A DNA stretch of 64,000 nucleotides from Nyssa sinensis (taxonomy: Eukaryota; Streptophyta; Magnoliopsida; Cornales; Nyssaceae), in assembly GCA_008638375.1 (NCBI GenBank), contig CM018036.1, positions 16,510,651 through 16,574,650 on the forward strand. The letters are read 5' to 3'. The notes beneath the pieces are model-generated. The model was not told the DNA's origin. It searched no databases and was given only the letters and a program-made list of their open reading frames with translations. Both the position numbers and the translations under genes were made by a program. This document shows positions 46,564-59,284 of this stretch, piece by piece; position 1 is the first letter of the stretch; every line of letters begins with the position of its first letter.

Positions 46564-49230
46564 AATGGGATGAGGATTCTTGAGGTTTATGTACTCTTTA
46601 GGCAATCCATGGCAATTGAGGTTACGATTGCTTAGAGATAAATGGATTTCTATTTCTCTGTTTTTTGGTTTTAGATTTAGGTGGCTGTTTTGATGGTTGT
46701 AATATTAAGGGGGAAGTGTCTGTGTTATCAAATTTGATATAAAAAATAAAAAATAAAAAAACAAAAAGATCAGATTTGATTATTATTTGCCTATATTTAG
46801 CTCAAATTTAGAGACCTATTTCATGCAAAGATCGAGAATTTCTAGGAGCAAGTTCAATGTGGACTGTTAGTCGGGTGTCAAATTTATAATCACTCAAATG
46901 ACATTTTAAATTTAAAAATTTTCAAATTAAAATTTATTTCAGAGTGACATATACGATTGTAAAATAACACCTACATATGCCACCCAACAGTTTAATGTGT
47001 CATTTTTATAAATTTTGAAGATAAAAAAAAAGATGTGTCATTTCACGGTTAACCATTGTGAAATATAAAATATCTTTATATTTTATATTTATTATATATA
47101 TATATATTTTAAGAATAATTTATTTTATATTTATTATATATATTTTAAGATTTTCTTATAATACAAATACGTAGTGATACGACTTTTCAATGAAAAATAT
47201 CCAATTTTATCATAAATCTTTCATGGTAACTTCCTTTCTCCGACTTTCTTATGCTTTCTCTGCCTCCCGCCGCAACTGTCCAGCGCTTCTGTTTTCTTTC
47301 TTTCTTCCCTGCTTGCAGCCGCCGCTTCTGGTTTTTTTCTTTTTCTCTTTGGCTTGCGCCGCACGTTGGCTTGCTTTTTCTCTTTTTTTTTTTTTTTCTT
47401 ATTCTTCCCCAACCGCCGTTCTCTGCTTTTTCTGATTTCCAAATCCCAGCCGCCGCTTTCTGTTCTCCTCTTTTCTGATTCAGCCCCGCTTGCGCCGCTT
47501 CCCTGCTTTGCTTTTTCCAGCCTGCGCCAAAGTCTAGCCGCCTATTTCTAACGCCTCCTGTAGCCTTTTTTTTTTTTTAATTATTTCTTTCTTGATTTTT
47601 TGTTTCTTTTCCCAGCCCCCGCCTCTCGTTATTCCAGCCCCCCCCTCTTCTTTTTTTTTTTTTTTTTATTGTTACAACGCCTATTATTTTAATAAAATTT
47701 TTTATAAATATATAAATTTTTTAAGAGAAAACTTACTGAAACTCAAAAAATACAGGGAGTTTATTATTTTTTAAATTAAGTTTTTAATTAAATTATTTTT
47801 TGTAATTTAACTTAATTTTTTATTTTTAATTTATTTTTTAAGTTATGATTTTTTTGTTAATTTAAGACGATTTTATTTATTTAACTAATTTTTATAATTA
47901 AATAATTTTTTTTAATTTAGTTAATTGTTAGAATTTAAATTAATCTTTTAAATTAAACCGTTATGAAAACTATACTCGTTAAAATATAATCGTTAAATTT
48001 AATTACATTTTTCAATAAAAGTTATTAAAATAACACCTCATTTTGGCACATGTCATTAGAACAGATTTATAATTCAGATGTACCATAATATTATTCAAGA
48101 TTATAAATAAGTTTTTTGATATTTCAAAATAACAACTACCTTTAAAGTTGCTCTAAGAAATTAAAGAAGCCATATAATTAATTTGTACGTAGAAATATAG
48201 GTGAAATGGTTTTTCGAGTAATCTACTGGAATTTTTTTTCCCCCAAAGCCTCTTTGTAAATTGTTTTTATCTTCAGTCATGGCTCATGGCTGCATTTACA
48301 ACTCGTGGAAAAAGGTGCCTGGTTATGGCTCGTGTGTGTGTGGAGTGGAGATAGAGAGAGAACAGGAGAGAATAATTCATTTTTAAAAAAAAATTGATTA
48401 GTTAAAATTGATATTTACAAAAATATTTGAGATGACATCCCAATATTCGGTTAGATGAACTAACTATTGACTAAGGGACGGAGTTTTTTGTTATCAATAT
48501 TAAAGCAAAGGAGAGCTCAGAGTAATTTCTCAAATGTGCTGAGATTCTTGTATAATTTGACTAAATTTCAGAAAATGTAATTTATCCTAAAATTATTTGC
48601 ATTTCATCTTTTCTTTCTTATGTGACTAAGGTTTTATTATTGCAGGTTTTTGGTTGGTACGTATGGAGAAGAAAATTTAGGCACAATGAAATTTAGTTAT
48701 GTTTATTTTAAAAAAAGAGTGGTATTTTCAATGTGATTTTAACAAATAATAAAATCTCATTGTGTCCATATCTAAGTGAAATATCACTGTAAATAGGGAT
48801 TTTTTTTCTTCAAAATTTTATATGCAATATAAATATTATTTAATAAATTTATTATTTAGTATCCAAATATATAAATGTTATTTAAAACAAATTTTTAATT
48901 TGTACGTTATTGAATTTTAAAATTTGAAAATACTTTCTTTGAGTATATCTACAATTCATGGGTAACAATTGCAAAGCTTTTGGGGAGAAACACTGAATAT
49001 ATATGGGGTGTATTTTAGTCACGATATAATTGATGGACTTTTAGGGTTAAAAAGATAGGCGTGGATCCCGATCTTAATTAACAAAATATTTCAATACATT
49101 TCACCGAAATTCACATGGAAAAATTGATATGAAAAATGTGCTTGATTGAACATTTGAAACTGTTTTTGTGTTGATTTTGTCTTTTAAATTCACTTTAATT
49201 TGTGCTTTTGAATAAACTCTTCCAAATACT
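46564..49230. other. Intergenic, low-complexity rich; no gene seen
   Basis: Two features stand out: a pyrimidine-rich tract (47220-47670) and flanking AT-rich DNA. Open frames within the pyrimidine tract are driven by base bias and have no recognisable domain. Confidence 0.6.
47250..47660 (+). repeat. Pyrimidine-rich, GCCGC-bearing degenerate repeat tract
   Basis: A strongly C/T-biased stretch in which short cores such as CAGCCGCCGCTT, GCGCCGC and ACCGCCG recur every 30-60 bp, separated by CTTTTTCT-type spacers. It is flanked on both sides by very AT-rich DNA, so its base composition changes abruptly. Confidence 0.6.
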
Positions 49231-50520
49231 CACTAAGAGCTTCTCTAATGTTGCTCTCATTTGAGTTGCTCCACTTAAAATTTAATCCGTAGTCCAAAAG
49301 TATTTGCTCCAATGACATGCTAAAATTGTTCTTTCAAATATAATAAGATTTTTATCATGTTGCTATTTAAATAAATGGCTTCGATACTTTCAATCTAACA
49401 ATTGAAACATTACAAAGGCAAAATGTGCTTATAGTTGAGAATGATGGTTGAAAAGAAGAATGATTATTTCGCCAAAAAAATAGCATTTCAGCACTAGGAA
49501 AAAATGTCAAAATATATCATTTTGATAATGTAACATTGTTAAACTTTAACTTTGGCATGACTCAAATGACTTTTAGTATTGGAGATGCTCTAAGAACAAC
49601 TCCAGTGGTAAAGTTAAAGGAGTTACTAAAGTTAAATTTTGGTAAGTTGGAAAATTTTTTTTTACTCTAATGATAGTTTTCATCCCTATCAAAATTTGAC
49701 TAAAGTTAAAAACTCTATCAAATATAGCTTTTGTTTTGGTAGCTGTTATCCAAATCAACAGTTTCAGATTGCAAGATATCAATGGTCCAAATTTGATAGT
49801 ACTTTTTTTTTTGAAGATAGTGCTTTTTTTTTCAATGGTAGTTGGAAAGAAAAATAATAGTTCTATAAAAAAATAATATTTTACCATTGAAACACAAATG
49901 TTAAAATATAACTTTTTGATATTGTAGCACTACTAAAATTTAATTTTAGCCAAAACTAAAATGACTTTTACCATTTGAGTTCTTCTAAGAGTTAAAATGA
50001 CTTTTATCCATTAGAATTGTTCTAAAAGCATGTCAAAACATGTACCATTTAGAATGCCAATGCTTAAAAATAGCACTAAACTCAAATTTCATGCTCCGGT
50101 GGCATGCTGGGGTGTTAATAATTTAGCAATGCCAAATCTTGTATAATATTTGACATATGCCAAATTTTGGCAAACCACATGACAATTCATTAGAGTGACA
50201 CAATGGAAATATAGGATTTTTTTTTTAATGATTGTTAGAATGGTGGTTGGTAAAAAAAATGGTGTAATTGTACCAAAAAATAGCTTCTTCTTCTATTTTT
50301 TTAGTATAGCTACGGGAAGGGAATAATTCTAAGTATGTGTGCACACGAAGTATGAAACTTGAATTTTAATATATCATGTGAAGAGATAAATTTTAGTCCA
50401 TATCATCTCGATATATTTTTATTTTAAAAAAATAATAATAAAATATACAATTTTAATACTATAAATTTAAATAAAGACATTAGCATGGAAAAAAGTGACA
50501 AAATAATTGGAGATGCTCTG
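49231..50520. mobile_element. Cluster of small MITEs with GAGCATCTCCAATG-type ends
   Basis: Related terminal motifs recur in both orientations: CTAAGAGCTTCTCTAATG at 49231, TATTGGAGATGCTCTAAG at 49577, CTAAGAACAACTCCAGTGG at 49590, CCATTAGAATTGTTCT at 50016 and AATTGGAGATGCTCTGAG at 50504. Pairing suggests one element at about 49231-49594 (start and end show inverted similarity over about 33 bp including CATTTGAG), a second from 49590 to about 50030, and possibly a third to 50520. None codes for protein. Exact limits and superfamily were not settled. Confidence 0.5.
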
Positions 50521-50840
50521 AGTAAATTAATCCGGATGCAAAATGAGTGGAAGAAGTGCAGCCTTCTGTATCAAGAAAAATTAAAGTAGGAATAGCTCTA
50601 GATGTGAATTTTGTCTGAGAATTTCATATCTTTATAGGTGTTAGGTTAGTGGACAGACTTTTGTAGTATGAGATTTCTGAAAAAGACTATCATTTCTCCA
50701 GAGAAATATTTATTGATGAGTAAGACATTGGTGGAGGAAATGTACAATACAATTCTAAATTCACTTATCAAGGTGGATTGTGATCTTCAAGTTTAAGTTT
50801 GTTATAAGGTACAACCTAGAGATGCCCACACACGTACATA

Positions 50841-50846
50841 TGTATA

Positions 50847-50895
<49 letters not shown>
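50841..50895. repeat. (GT)n(GA)n compound microsatellite
   Basis: About 14 GT units followed directly by about 11 GA units. 50520-51950 around it has no recognisable gene; a C run and (CT)n lie at 51861-51898. Confidence 0.9.
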
Positions 50896-51959
50896 TAAGA
50901 GGTCCTCGTTTGTGAGGCCCTAGGTCAGTAAGTGTATGGGGAAAAGAAAGGAAAACCTCATCAAATGAGTTTTCTTTCTTCTTCTTGTTTTTAAGAGATT
51001 CATAGGACTACATTTGGCCATCCTGCTGGAATGGAATGAGGAAATCTAGTTTTCTATTAAACATTCGTAACCAAATTGAGAGTCATTCTAAAAAGTTACA
51101 TGGAAATTAAGTCATTTTATACGATAAAAATAGATGACCATATAGTAAGATTAAATTTCAAATGCTATGACAAGTATAAGAAATTATTCACAAGCATCAC
51201 ACACACAACACACATGAACTTCTTCTTCTTTTTCATTTTTGTAGGAAATCCAAACATGCCCTTATGAATTGAAGGATGCTTCCCAATATGAATCCAAACA
51301 TGCCCATGGGCCTAATAGGGCAAGAACAGACCTAATATAAAATGGGCCTAAAGCAAACCCCCCGAACAGGCAAAGGTTAATTTTGTGGGTTTGGTTGGGT
51401 TGTAACTATGACTAGTTGAGAGTCACTTGTGACCTTTGTCTGTATTTTTATTGGTGCTAGTTTTGACCTTTATAAGTAAGCTATCAAAGCAACCCTATGC
51501 AATTACTGTACAGAATAGACAAGAGAGAGAAGCGGTGTTATTCACGCGCGTTTTTGTCTCATGTGCAGAACAAGTACCAAGCAACCAAGCCTGATGGTAG
51601 GTGTTGTGCACGAGCTGTAGATATGCATGGGGATGATAGAGAGGATAGCAGTAAGAACCAGTGGACCAGTGTTGATAAATTGAGTACTTACGGAGCTTTG
51701 AATCCTTTGAAAAGTCTGGGCTTTGTGCCAACCTATCTCATTTGAGAGAGAGAGAGGGAGAGAGCCTACCCTAATTAATGCTACTTTTCCTTGGCAGGCC
51801 TAATCATTTGAGAGGTCATTTTCCATCTACCTTCAAATTCATTTATTTAACACACACACCCCCCCCCCCCCCTCTTCTCTTCTCTCTCTCTCTCTCTCCA
51901 TTTATTTAACACCCTCTCTCCCTCTCTCTCCTTAGAATGGTTTTGACTTCAGGTTTATT

Positions 51960-52527
51960 TATGGCTGACATGTTGGACAAGCCGATCTCAACCCAACATG
52001 AAACGGGTTCGAATTTTTAAGAACTTAAAATTTCATTTTTTATATTTTAAATTGAATTTGGACAAATTTTTTTTATTTAATATTTTATGTATTATATTTT
52101 TTATACTTTAATTATATATTATTTGATTAATAAAATTTTTTTACAAGAATTACTATTTATATTTTTATAATTTTAAAAACTTGTTGGTCTTTAATATTTT
52201 TTTAAAATTAAATTATGTTCAACAAATTATTTTAAAGATTTTTGGTTTCTTTTAGAAAGAAAAATTGAGAGAAAATATTAAAACTTTTAGCGTATAATCA
52301 GAATAGGAAAAAAAAAATTATTAAAAAAATTGTTAAAAAACTTAAAAATTAGAATTAAAATCAGACTCAGATTAAACCCAATATTAATAAATTTTAATTT
52401 AAAGTCAAGATAAAATTGTGTTATTCAAGTTCAAAGTCAAGTTCAGACCAAATTCAGATTAATAGTTATAAAACTTAGAATTCAACTTGTACATGAGTCA
52501 ATTCAAAAAGCTCAATTTGCATCCAAC
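51960..52527 (-). mobile_element. hAT-type MITE, copy A (inverted relative to copy B)
   Basis: The sequence matches the reverse complement of 53832-54467 through most of its length. For example TTTTAAAAACTTGTTGGT (about 52171-52188) corresponds to the reverse of ATCAACAAGTTTTTAAAA (about 54202-54219). The right edge CTCAATTTGCATCC (52511-52524) matches the copy B start. Ends are less clear than in copy B. Non-coding. Confidence 0.6.
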
Positions 52528-53823
52528 CCACTAAACTGAGACCAACAGTGCTGGGAGTGCATCCAGCCCACAGTCGGTTTAGGGTTTAAGTTGTGCAAAT
52601 TTAGATCCTCTCCAATGTCACTAATATGAATGTCATCACTTCCTGCCTACTAGTAAAGAAAATAGAATGAAAAAATATGAATGTCATCATCTTTATCTTT
52701 AAGAAGAAAAAATTAGTTATATATAAAAGAAGGGTATTGTTATTCATACCATAAAATTTTATCAAATTTTTTCATCTGCTGACGTGACTGTTCGGGTGCT
52801 ACTCAATTAAACCTCTTAGTATATATGGATGCTAGTCAATTAAGCCTCTTAGTATATACGGGTATTAATCAATTAAGCTTCTTAGATTCATCTGACATGA
52901 CTAGTACCAAGAGGTTAAATTCATTAGCACAAAAAATAGTCACGTCAACAGATAAATCTTTTTGATAAAATGTTAAGACAAGCAAAGCATTACTGATAAA
53001 AGAATAGAAGGAATGCAAAGAGTCTCTCATCCAAATTATACCACTAGTTTACCTCCAAAAGTCTGCCTTATATCGCTCGGCTAAAAAAGGTGAATTCATT
53101 AGTAGATTTGGGCCAAAGACAATTTTGATGTACAAGTACGATAAATCCCTGCAAATTGTCAAAATAAGGAGATGGGCCGCCCATTTCAATGATGACAAAT
53201 CCTAAAAACAAGTCCACTAAAAATAAAAACTAGATGGGCCGCCCAAATATTATTTCAAATAACACATAATAGTTTGTTGGTCAATTGCTATAGAATGAGT
53301 CCTCAAACACTTTTAATTTGATCATATTCAAGAAAATAAAATAAAATAAATGTTGGGATATATTTTCATGGTCATATCACTAGTAGTTATATATAATAAA
53401 AAAAACCAAGTTTGAAAATTTCAGTTCTATATTTTCTACTCCTTTTCTTAAATATGAGAAGTAAATATTCATGACTTAAATATAACCAAGTTTATTCTCT
53501 TGGGTTGCCATTACACAATCATTTTGAATAGTATTTTCTCCATTTTTGTGAGATATTGGAAAGAAATAAAAAAAAAGGCATGTTTTAATGTCAAATGTCT
53601 ATTTTATAGTTACCATGATGTGTGTGTCTGGTTGCCCTCTCCTACATATTCTTCCACTCTGCTCATAAAAGTGTAGGTGGAAAATTTTTGGCCTCCATAG
53701 AGCTAGAGAGAATAGGCATCTCAATTAATATCATTTTTTTAATGAATAGTAAGAAAATCCATAATTTAAAAATTATAAAAAAAATACCAATTACTAAATT
53801 ATCATGTAAGTTGGTCTAACCTT
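52528..53823. other. Spacer between the two inverted MITEs, no gene seen
   Basis: AT-rich. Includes a short diverged tandem motif (TTAAGCCTCTTAGTATATA) at 52807-52885. GATGGGCCGCCCA is repeated at 53171 and 53235. Confidence 0.5.
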
Positions 53824-53831
53824 GTCAGAGA

Positions 53832-54467
53832 CAAGGGTGCAACTTGAGTGGACCAGGTTTGGACAGAGTCATGTCTAAATTTAACTCAAACTTTAAAACA
53901 GTCAATCCAAATCCAAATCTGACTTTGAACTCGACAATCCAATCAGAACTCGAGCCGAATTAAAACATTAGTATTGAGTTCAACCCGAATCCGATGAGTT
54001 TTTAACAATTTATATTATCAATCCTAATTTTAAATCTTATTCACAATTTCTTCAATAAATTGTTTTTTTTTTTCCTATTTTGATTATATATATTAAAAAT
54101 TATAATAATTTCTCTTAGTTTCTCCTTTAAAAAAAATACACAAAATCCATTAAAATAATTCCAACAACATTATTTAATTATGAATTTTTTTTAAAAAAAT
54201 ATCAACAAGTTTTTAAAATCATAAAAATATAAAAAGTAATGCTTGTAAGTAATTTCTATTAATCTAATGGTGTATAACTAAAGTATAAAATATTAAGTTC
54301 AGGTTTGACTTGGATTCGAATTTTTAAAGTTTCAACTCAAACCCAACTTTAATTTAAATTGGTCTTGAATTCTTTTGTCCAAACTCATTTTAAAGTGTAA
54401 AATACAAAACTCAAATTCTAAAAAATTCACGCCAGACTCATATTAATTCGCCCAAATTACATCCCTA
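53832..54467 (+). mobile_element. hAT-type MITE, copy B
   Basis: Left end CAAGGGTGCAACTTGAG and right end (reverse) TAGGGATGTAATTTGGGC form the degenerate A/TAGGGxTGxAA inverted ends common in plant hAT MITEs. A near-perfect 8-bp duplication flanks it (GTCAGAGA at 53824-53831, GTCAGAAA at 54468-54475). The 636-bp interior is AT-rich and non-coding. Confidence 0.7.
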
Positions 54468-54699
54468 GTCAGAAACCCTCTTTTCCTTTTTACATTCCAT
54501 CCAAGGATTTAAAGAAATGTTTAGGAAAAATAGGGCATAGCCAATATGACTAGCTTTGTGTTTTATATAGTTAAAAAAAAAAAATTCAATATGGTAGTGT
54601 TGCCATGCATAGAAAGTTATAGTAGATTATTTACAAAGGTTACCATGTACAAAATATTACCATAAACTATATTCAACACTATAATTACAAAATATTAAT

Positions 54700-55430
54700 A
54701 GTAAAAAATTAAGTAGGCATAAATTTTTTTAATCTTTGAGTAGGTTAATTAATTTGTTCAAGTCCTTTGAACAAGAATTAACATTCTTTTGACTACAATT
54801 ATTCTTAACAATCTTAGGTTTAGTAGGGTATTTTGCTTTGATGTATTACTTTTTTCAACATACCCTAAACCTATCTTGTCACTAGCAACCTTAGAATCTT
54901 CAAGAATTTTACCTAGTTTCATAGATTTTTTATTTAATTTTTTGTAAATTAATTTTGATAGTTTTCAACCTATCCTCTATTGGTTTTTTATTATTCATGC
55001 TCGCTAGAAACTCATTCTCTAAAATCTTGTACTTGTCTTCCATTTTCAAATTTTCATCAAGTAGCATCCTCACTTGATAAGATTTTCTATTATAAACTCA
55101 AGGAAGTACTTAGCATTTTCAAAGTCGTTTACTTTTGACAAGTAATTTTTTATTTATTTTTTTTCTATTTAACATATTTATAAATCATAGATATATAAAA
55201 CTCGTCATCATCCATGTCTATAATATCTTTGTTGTCACTGCTAGTAGTACTAAATGATAAACTCAAGGAATCCATGCTTAACATTAAATAAGTTGTTTAA
55301 ATCACTCATAAATAATTATAGCAATAAATAAAAATATAAGAAACTTGCTCTGATACTAATTATGAGAAAATATATAATCTATGTAGTAGTCTCAGTTTGA
55401 TATAAAAAACTAATGATAATAATATTTATC
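54700..55430 (-). pseudogene. Possible Ty1/copia gag-like remnant
   Basis: Minus-strand pieces resemble the coiled-coil region ahead of the gag zinc knuckle of plant copia elements: KVNDFENAKYFLEF (about 55085-55125), KILEDSKVASDKIGLGYVEK (about 54860-54915). Frames change often and no zinc knuckle, pol domain or LTR was found. Tentative. Confidence 0.3.
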
Positions 55431-55909
55431 AAAAGTGAAAAAAAAAAAAAATTCCATAAAGTTTTAATTAATTAAATTGTCATTAATTAATAAGGAATGC
55501 TAATTTTAATATTCTTATTAATCAAGAAAGTATTCTATCGAAAATATTTACTTGTTAAATATTTACGACTATTAAGTTCATGCAAATATCTAGACTATAA
55601 TAATAATAAAATTATGCATCTACAAAAAAAAAAAAATAGTGGAACCGAAGTTCATGTGAGAAATCCTCTTAAAAAAATAAAACTCACTACCATGTTACAA
55701 AAGATCATTATTATTAATTAATAAAAGCATAATATAAACTCATAATATAACCCGTCATTTCTAAGTGGTTTGCCGCTAGCTTGTTGAAGAACATAGTACT
55801 CAAATATAATTTTTAGTCAAATTATGACTCAAATTTGAGGTTCATCATAAGTTGAAGTTCCCAAACTAGCTCAGTGAATGAAGCTAATAAATTTAAGAGA
55901 GAGGCAAAC

Positions 55910-58346
55910 ATGGCGGAAGAGTCAGAGAAGCGGTTTCATGCTATTATGGACAAACTCTTCCATGCTTACTACCAAATCTAAATTTAAATTCACAACGACG
56001 ACGACAATGACAACAACCTACACCAGGTTCTCTTTGATTTTCAATGCTCTTCCTTGTTAGAGTTTATGCATGAGATTCGTTTCCTAAATACTAAAAAAAT
56101 TAAATTCATTTTATCTGATTCTTTCGATTTTCACGAATTTTGATTACAGTGTTTTTTTTTTTTCGGTTATCTTTTTTCGATTCTAGTGTTTATGCAATTC
56201 ATCTCAAATTTGAATTGTTAGTGGTTTATTTATCTTCTCAATTAGGGTCATTTCGAATCGAGGGCATTAATGAAGAGTCCAGATTCACATTTTGTAAAGT
56301 TTCAGATTGAAGGTTTTAACTAAAGATTGGAACATTTCAAAAAAAGTTCCAGTGTATCTTTTGTATTTATTTGTTTAATACATATTATGATTTTTTTCCC
56401 CCAATCTATCTTGGTTGATAGCTCAACTGGAGTTCAGTTGTCAAGAGGCGAAAAGCCACCAAACATGGGCATCTACCGTGGCAGTACTGGAACCAAGATC
56501 GAGAGGGAGATGATTGAAGGGTTGCAGAGTTTGGTAATTTCACCTGGAGCAGTGCAAACTTCACTTTGCAGACCGTGGGACCGAGGAGATCTTATGAGCA
56601 GGTTAGCCACATTCAATTTCTATGACATGGTTTGCTAAACCCAAGATTCGATTTTTGCATCCATTCTTGTCATACTCTTGCACTCTCTCCCTTCATAGAA
56701 AGAAGAAAAGTTTTAATTTTCACTTCTGAAAAAAAAGTGTTTCATTGTGTCATTTGTTCTATAGGTTTATTTGAACTTTTTTTTTTTTTTGGATGTGGAT
56801 GACTATAATTTTGTCCATTTTTATAAGGTAGTAAGTGCAGTAAATTGTGCTAGGAGAGGTTGGGTGACCTGGGTCAATGTAGAGATTGCCACTATTGTCT
56901 GTGAATGATGTGGGGCTCGTCTCCTCTTTTCTACTCCATCATCTTGGAGACAGCAGCAAGGCATGCCATGCCTCTCTTTCACATTTTTTTAGCTCTATTT
57001 CTCTTCATTTCTTTGTTGATAAAAATATTAAACTGAGTACTAGTTTAAAGTGGCAACCTATTCCTCTGTTTATATCTGATATGGAACTTTTTCTTTTTGT
57101 GTGCTGTCCAGTTGAGAAAGCAGCATTGGTATTCAGCATAAAGCTGGATAATGGACACAAGCTACTTTGTCCGTGGATTGACAACGCATGCGATGACAAG
57201 CTAGCACAGTTTCCACCCATTCCAGCTACAGTTTTGGTTGACAATTACAAGAAATGGTCTTCTGTGCTCTTGCACTTTTAACTCTTCCTGTGATTTCATC
57301 TTTAGCCGTTGATTGCATGATAAGTCCTCGGCTGGAATACTTTCTTAAAGGATATTTGATTGTAGAGTGTGGCAATGAGTCTGCTAACACTTCTCAAAAA
57401 GAATACCTTGGAAATGAATGTGATGCAGATTCTACTGTCTTGTATTATCAGGTTTGGCAATTGTATGCTAGCAAGGGCTAGAAACTCTACACTGATTTCA
57501 ATATTCCTCTCCCATTTTAATTATGTACATAAATGTTGATATAGGTAGAAAATTGTTAATATTCATACATTTAATCTTTAGCTGGCATTATGTTGCTGTT
57601 CTGTTATATTTGTTAAGTATACGACTTAAGTGTTACTGAAGTAATACTTTATAAGGCTACAAAGTATCCGGTCTACCTGGTTTGTTCATGTTCATTAGCT
57701 TTAACTCTCAACACAGGTGGTCCAAGACGTTTCTTAATTCATGATATCATCTTAAGGATATGAGAAAGCCACCTTGGTGCCGTGTCTCAGTTTTGGTCAG
57801 CATAGTTCTCACTAACCTTGGCAATAATGTCAGTAAAGGAACTAGGAAGTTCCATATCCTGCTTATGGAATTGTTACTTACATTTTCCTGTACATTAGTG
57901 AGGGTGATTTGGCTTCTCTTTGGTAATTTTAGCATATTAGCTGACTTTTCAGTTTGATCTGTGTATATGATAAAAGATGCTATTTCCAAATTTTTGTATT
58001 GATTGTGCATTTCATTGTGTCCGTGTCAATATTTCAACATAAACCATAAGCTCTTCTGTTTCATCTTCCTGTTTCTGTTTGATAAGTTGGTTCCGCACAT
58101 TGGTGATAAAATTTCAATCTTATTGTATTTGTGTAGTAGAGTGATGATGTTTTGAAGCATTTTCAGGCAGAAAAATTCATAAGTTTATGTGGCTGGGAAT
58201 CCAATTTCCTACCTTATATTATTGACTGCAAGAACCAGCAAGACCAGTCTAGTAAAACTGCCAATCATTCTGATTTATCTTGCGTTGTTTCTGATGGACA
58301 GGATCCTGGCCCCTGGACTTTGGCTCAGGACCTAGAGAAAGGATAA
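55910..58346 (+). pseudogene. C3HC zinc-finger protein (NIPA/IAP-like), decayed
   Basis: Exons recognised: 55910-56026, 56422-56645, 56828-56960, 57112-57451, 58167 to about 58346. They encode MAEESEKRFHAIMDKLFHA, then LCRPWDRGDLMSRLATF, then VVSAVNCARRGWV...CGARLLFSTPSSW (first half of the zf-C3HC domain), then VEKAALVFSIKLDNGHKLLC and PWIDNACDDKLAQFPP (second half), then ISLCGWES and YIIDCKNQQDQSS. Members are nuclear proteins; the animal relative NIPA is an F-box subunit. Damage: single-base insertions at 55967 and about 56613, a deletion near 57278, an in-frame TGA just before CGARLL in the zinc finger, and an exon 2 donor reading AT instead of GT. The exon 3 donor is GC. After 58346 no later exon was recognised with confidence, and a TRIM follows. 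A pseudogene or an allele damaged partly by sequencing error. Confidence 0.75.
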
Positions 58347-58582
58347 CTATGAGGTCATCTCCTCTTGATGAGGTGAGGTAGCACAATTATGGTGTCCTCT
58401 GTACCGGCAATAGTCTGTCCATGGGATTCTTGGAATCATGTGGATTGGAGGCTAGAGTTATGAGTTCAGTCATAACACCGTAGGTTAAGCCCTCGTGGTA
58501 TACTTTCGGTCTTTTTAGGGAAAAGAGAATTTTGACGCTAACAAAACAACTTGGCATTATTGTAGTGGGTTAGCATTAAATG

Positions 58583-59001
58583 TGTGATACTCCTCGCACA
58601 TTGGTTCGGTGGGAGTAGTATTGGTATATAAGACACCACAAGTCTTGCTACTAACAACTTGGGCCTTAGACTTTTGAAGCTCTAATGTTGTGAGTTCTTC
58701 AGGTTGTTGGGATAGTAGGCTTGGGGTGCTACATTTGTGGTATTAGAGCCGATTCTCAGAGGGTAGAGGCCCTTAGAGTGTCCGTTTAATGAGTAGCTAG
58801 AAGATCGAGATCCACCCCATGAAAACGGGTGGTCCTAGGGGGGGAGAATGTGATGCTCCTCTCCCATATCAGTTAGGTGCGAATAGTATGATTGGTGTAT
58901 AAGACACCACAAGTCTTGCTACTAACAACTTGGGCTTAACTTTTGAGTCATAATGTTGTGAGCTCTTCAGGTTATTGGGATAGTAGGTTTAGGGCATTAC
59001 A
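58583..59001 (+). mobile_element. TRIM (terminal-repeat retrotransposon in miniature)
   Basis: Two direct repeats of 151 and 153 bp (58583-58733 and 58849-59001) begin TGTGATRCTCCTC and end in TACA. Both contain GTATAAGACACCACAAGTC. The inner 115 bp starts with a near-perfect initiator-Met primer site (TGGTATTAGAGCC, 58738-58750) and ends with a polypurine tract (AGGGGGGGAGAA, 58837-58848). Flanks AAATG and AAATA are a 4/5 match to a target duplication. At 419 bp with no coding capacity, this is a TRIM. It lies in or after the last part of the C3HC gene. Confidence 0.88.
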
Positions 59002-59263
59002 AAATACTCTTGACCAGCCATCCACACCTACTCACGATAGACCTGATTGCTCTTGCACTATAGCAGACTTCCCTAGACACCATGCCTGACCTTACCTCTT
59101 CCAACTCAAGCCATACTTGTCTAGACCTGCCCATGCTCATGGCACATGCAAGCTAAGACCATACCTAGTTAGGTTGGTCTTGGACTGTAAGCTTACCACT
59201 ATAGATAGTGCCAAGTCCTAGATGTTTAAGATTGTTCATAAGACTGCTAACCCCCACCCGCTT

Positions 59264-59284
59264 CCACACACACACACACACACA
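59264..59284. repeat. (CA)n microsatellite
   Basis: Ten CA units. 59002-60790 otherwise shows no supported gene; a G run of about 17 bases lies at 59857-59873. Confidence 0.9.

Noticed and set aside
47190..47551. Several overlapping open frames on both strands
   Set aside because: Explained by the pyrimidine-rich tract, where stops are rare by composition.
51497..51745. 82-codon plus-strand open frame
   Set aside because: No recognisable domain, no splice context, and it overlaps a similar antisense frame.
58340..58560. Possible SINE between the C3HC exon and the TRIM (GAGTTCAGTCAT stretch)
   Set aside because: No convincing A box, tail or target duplication.
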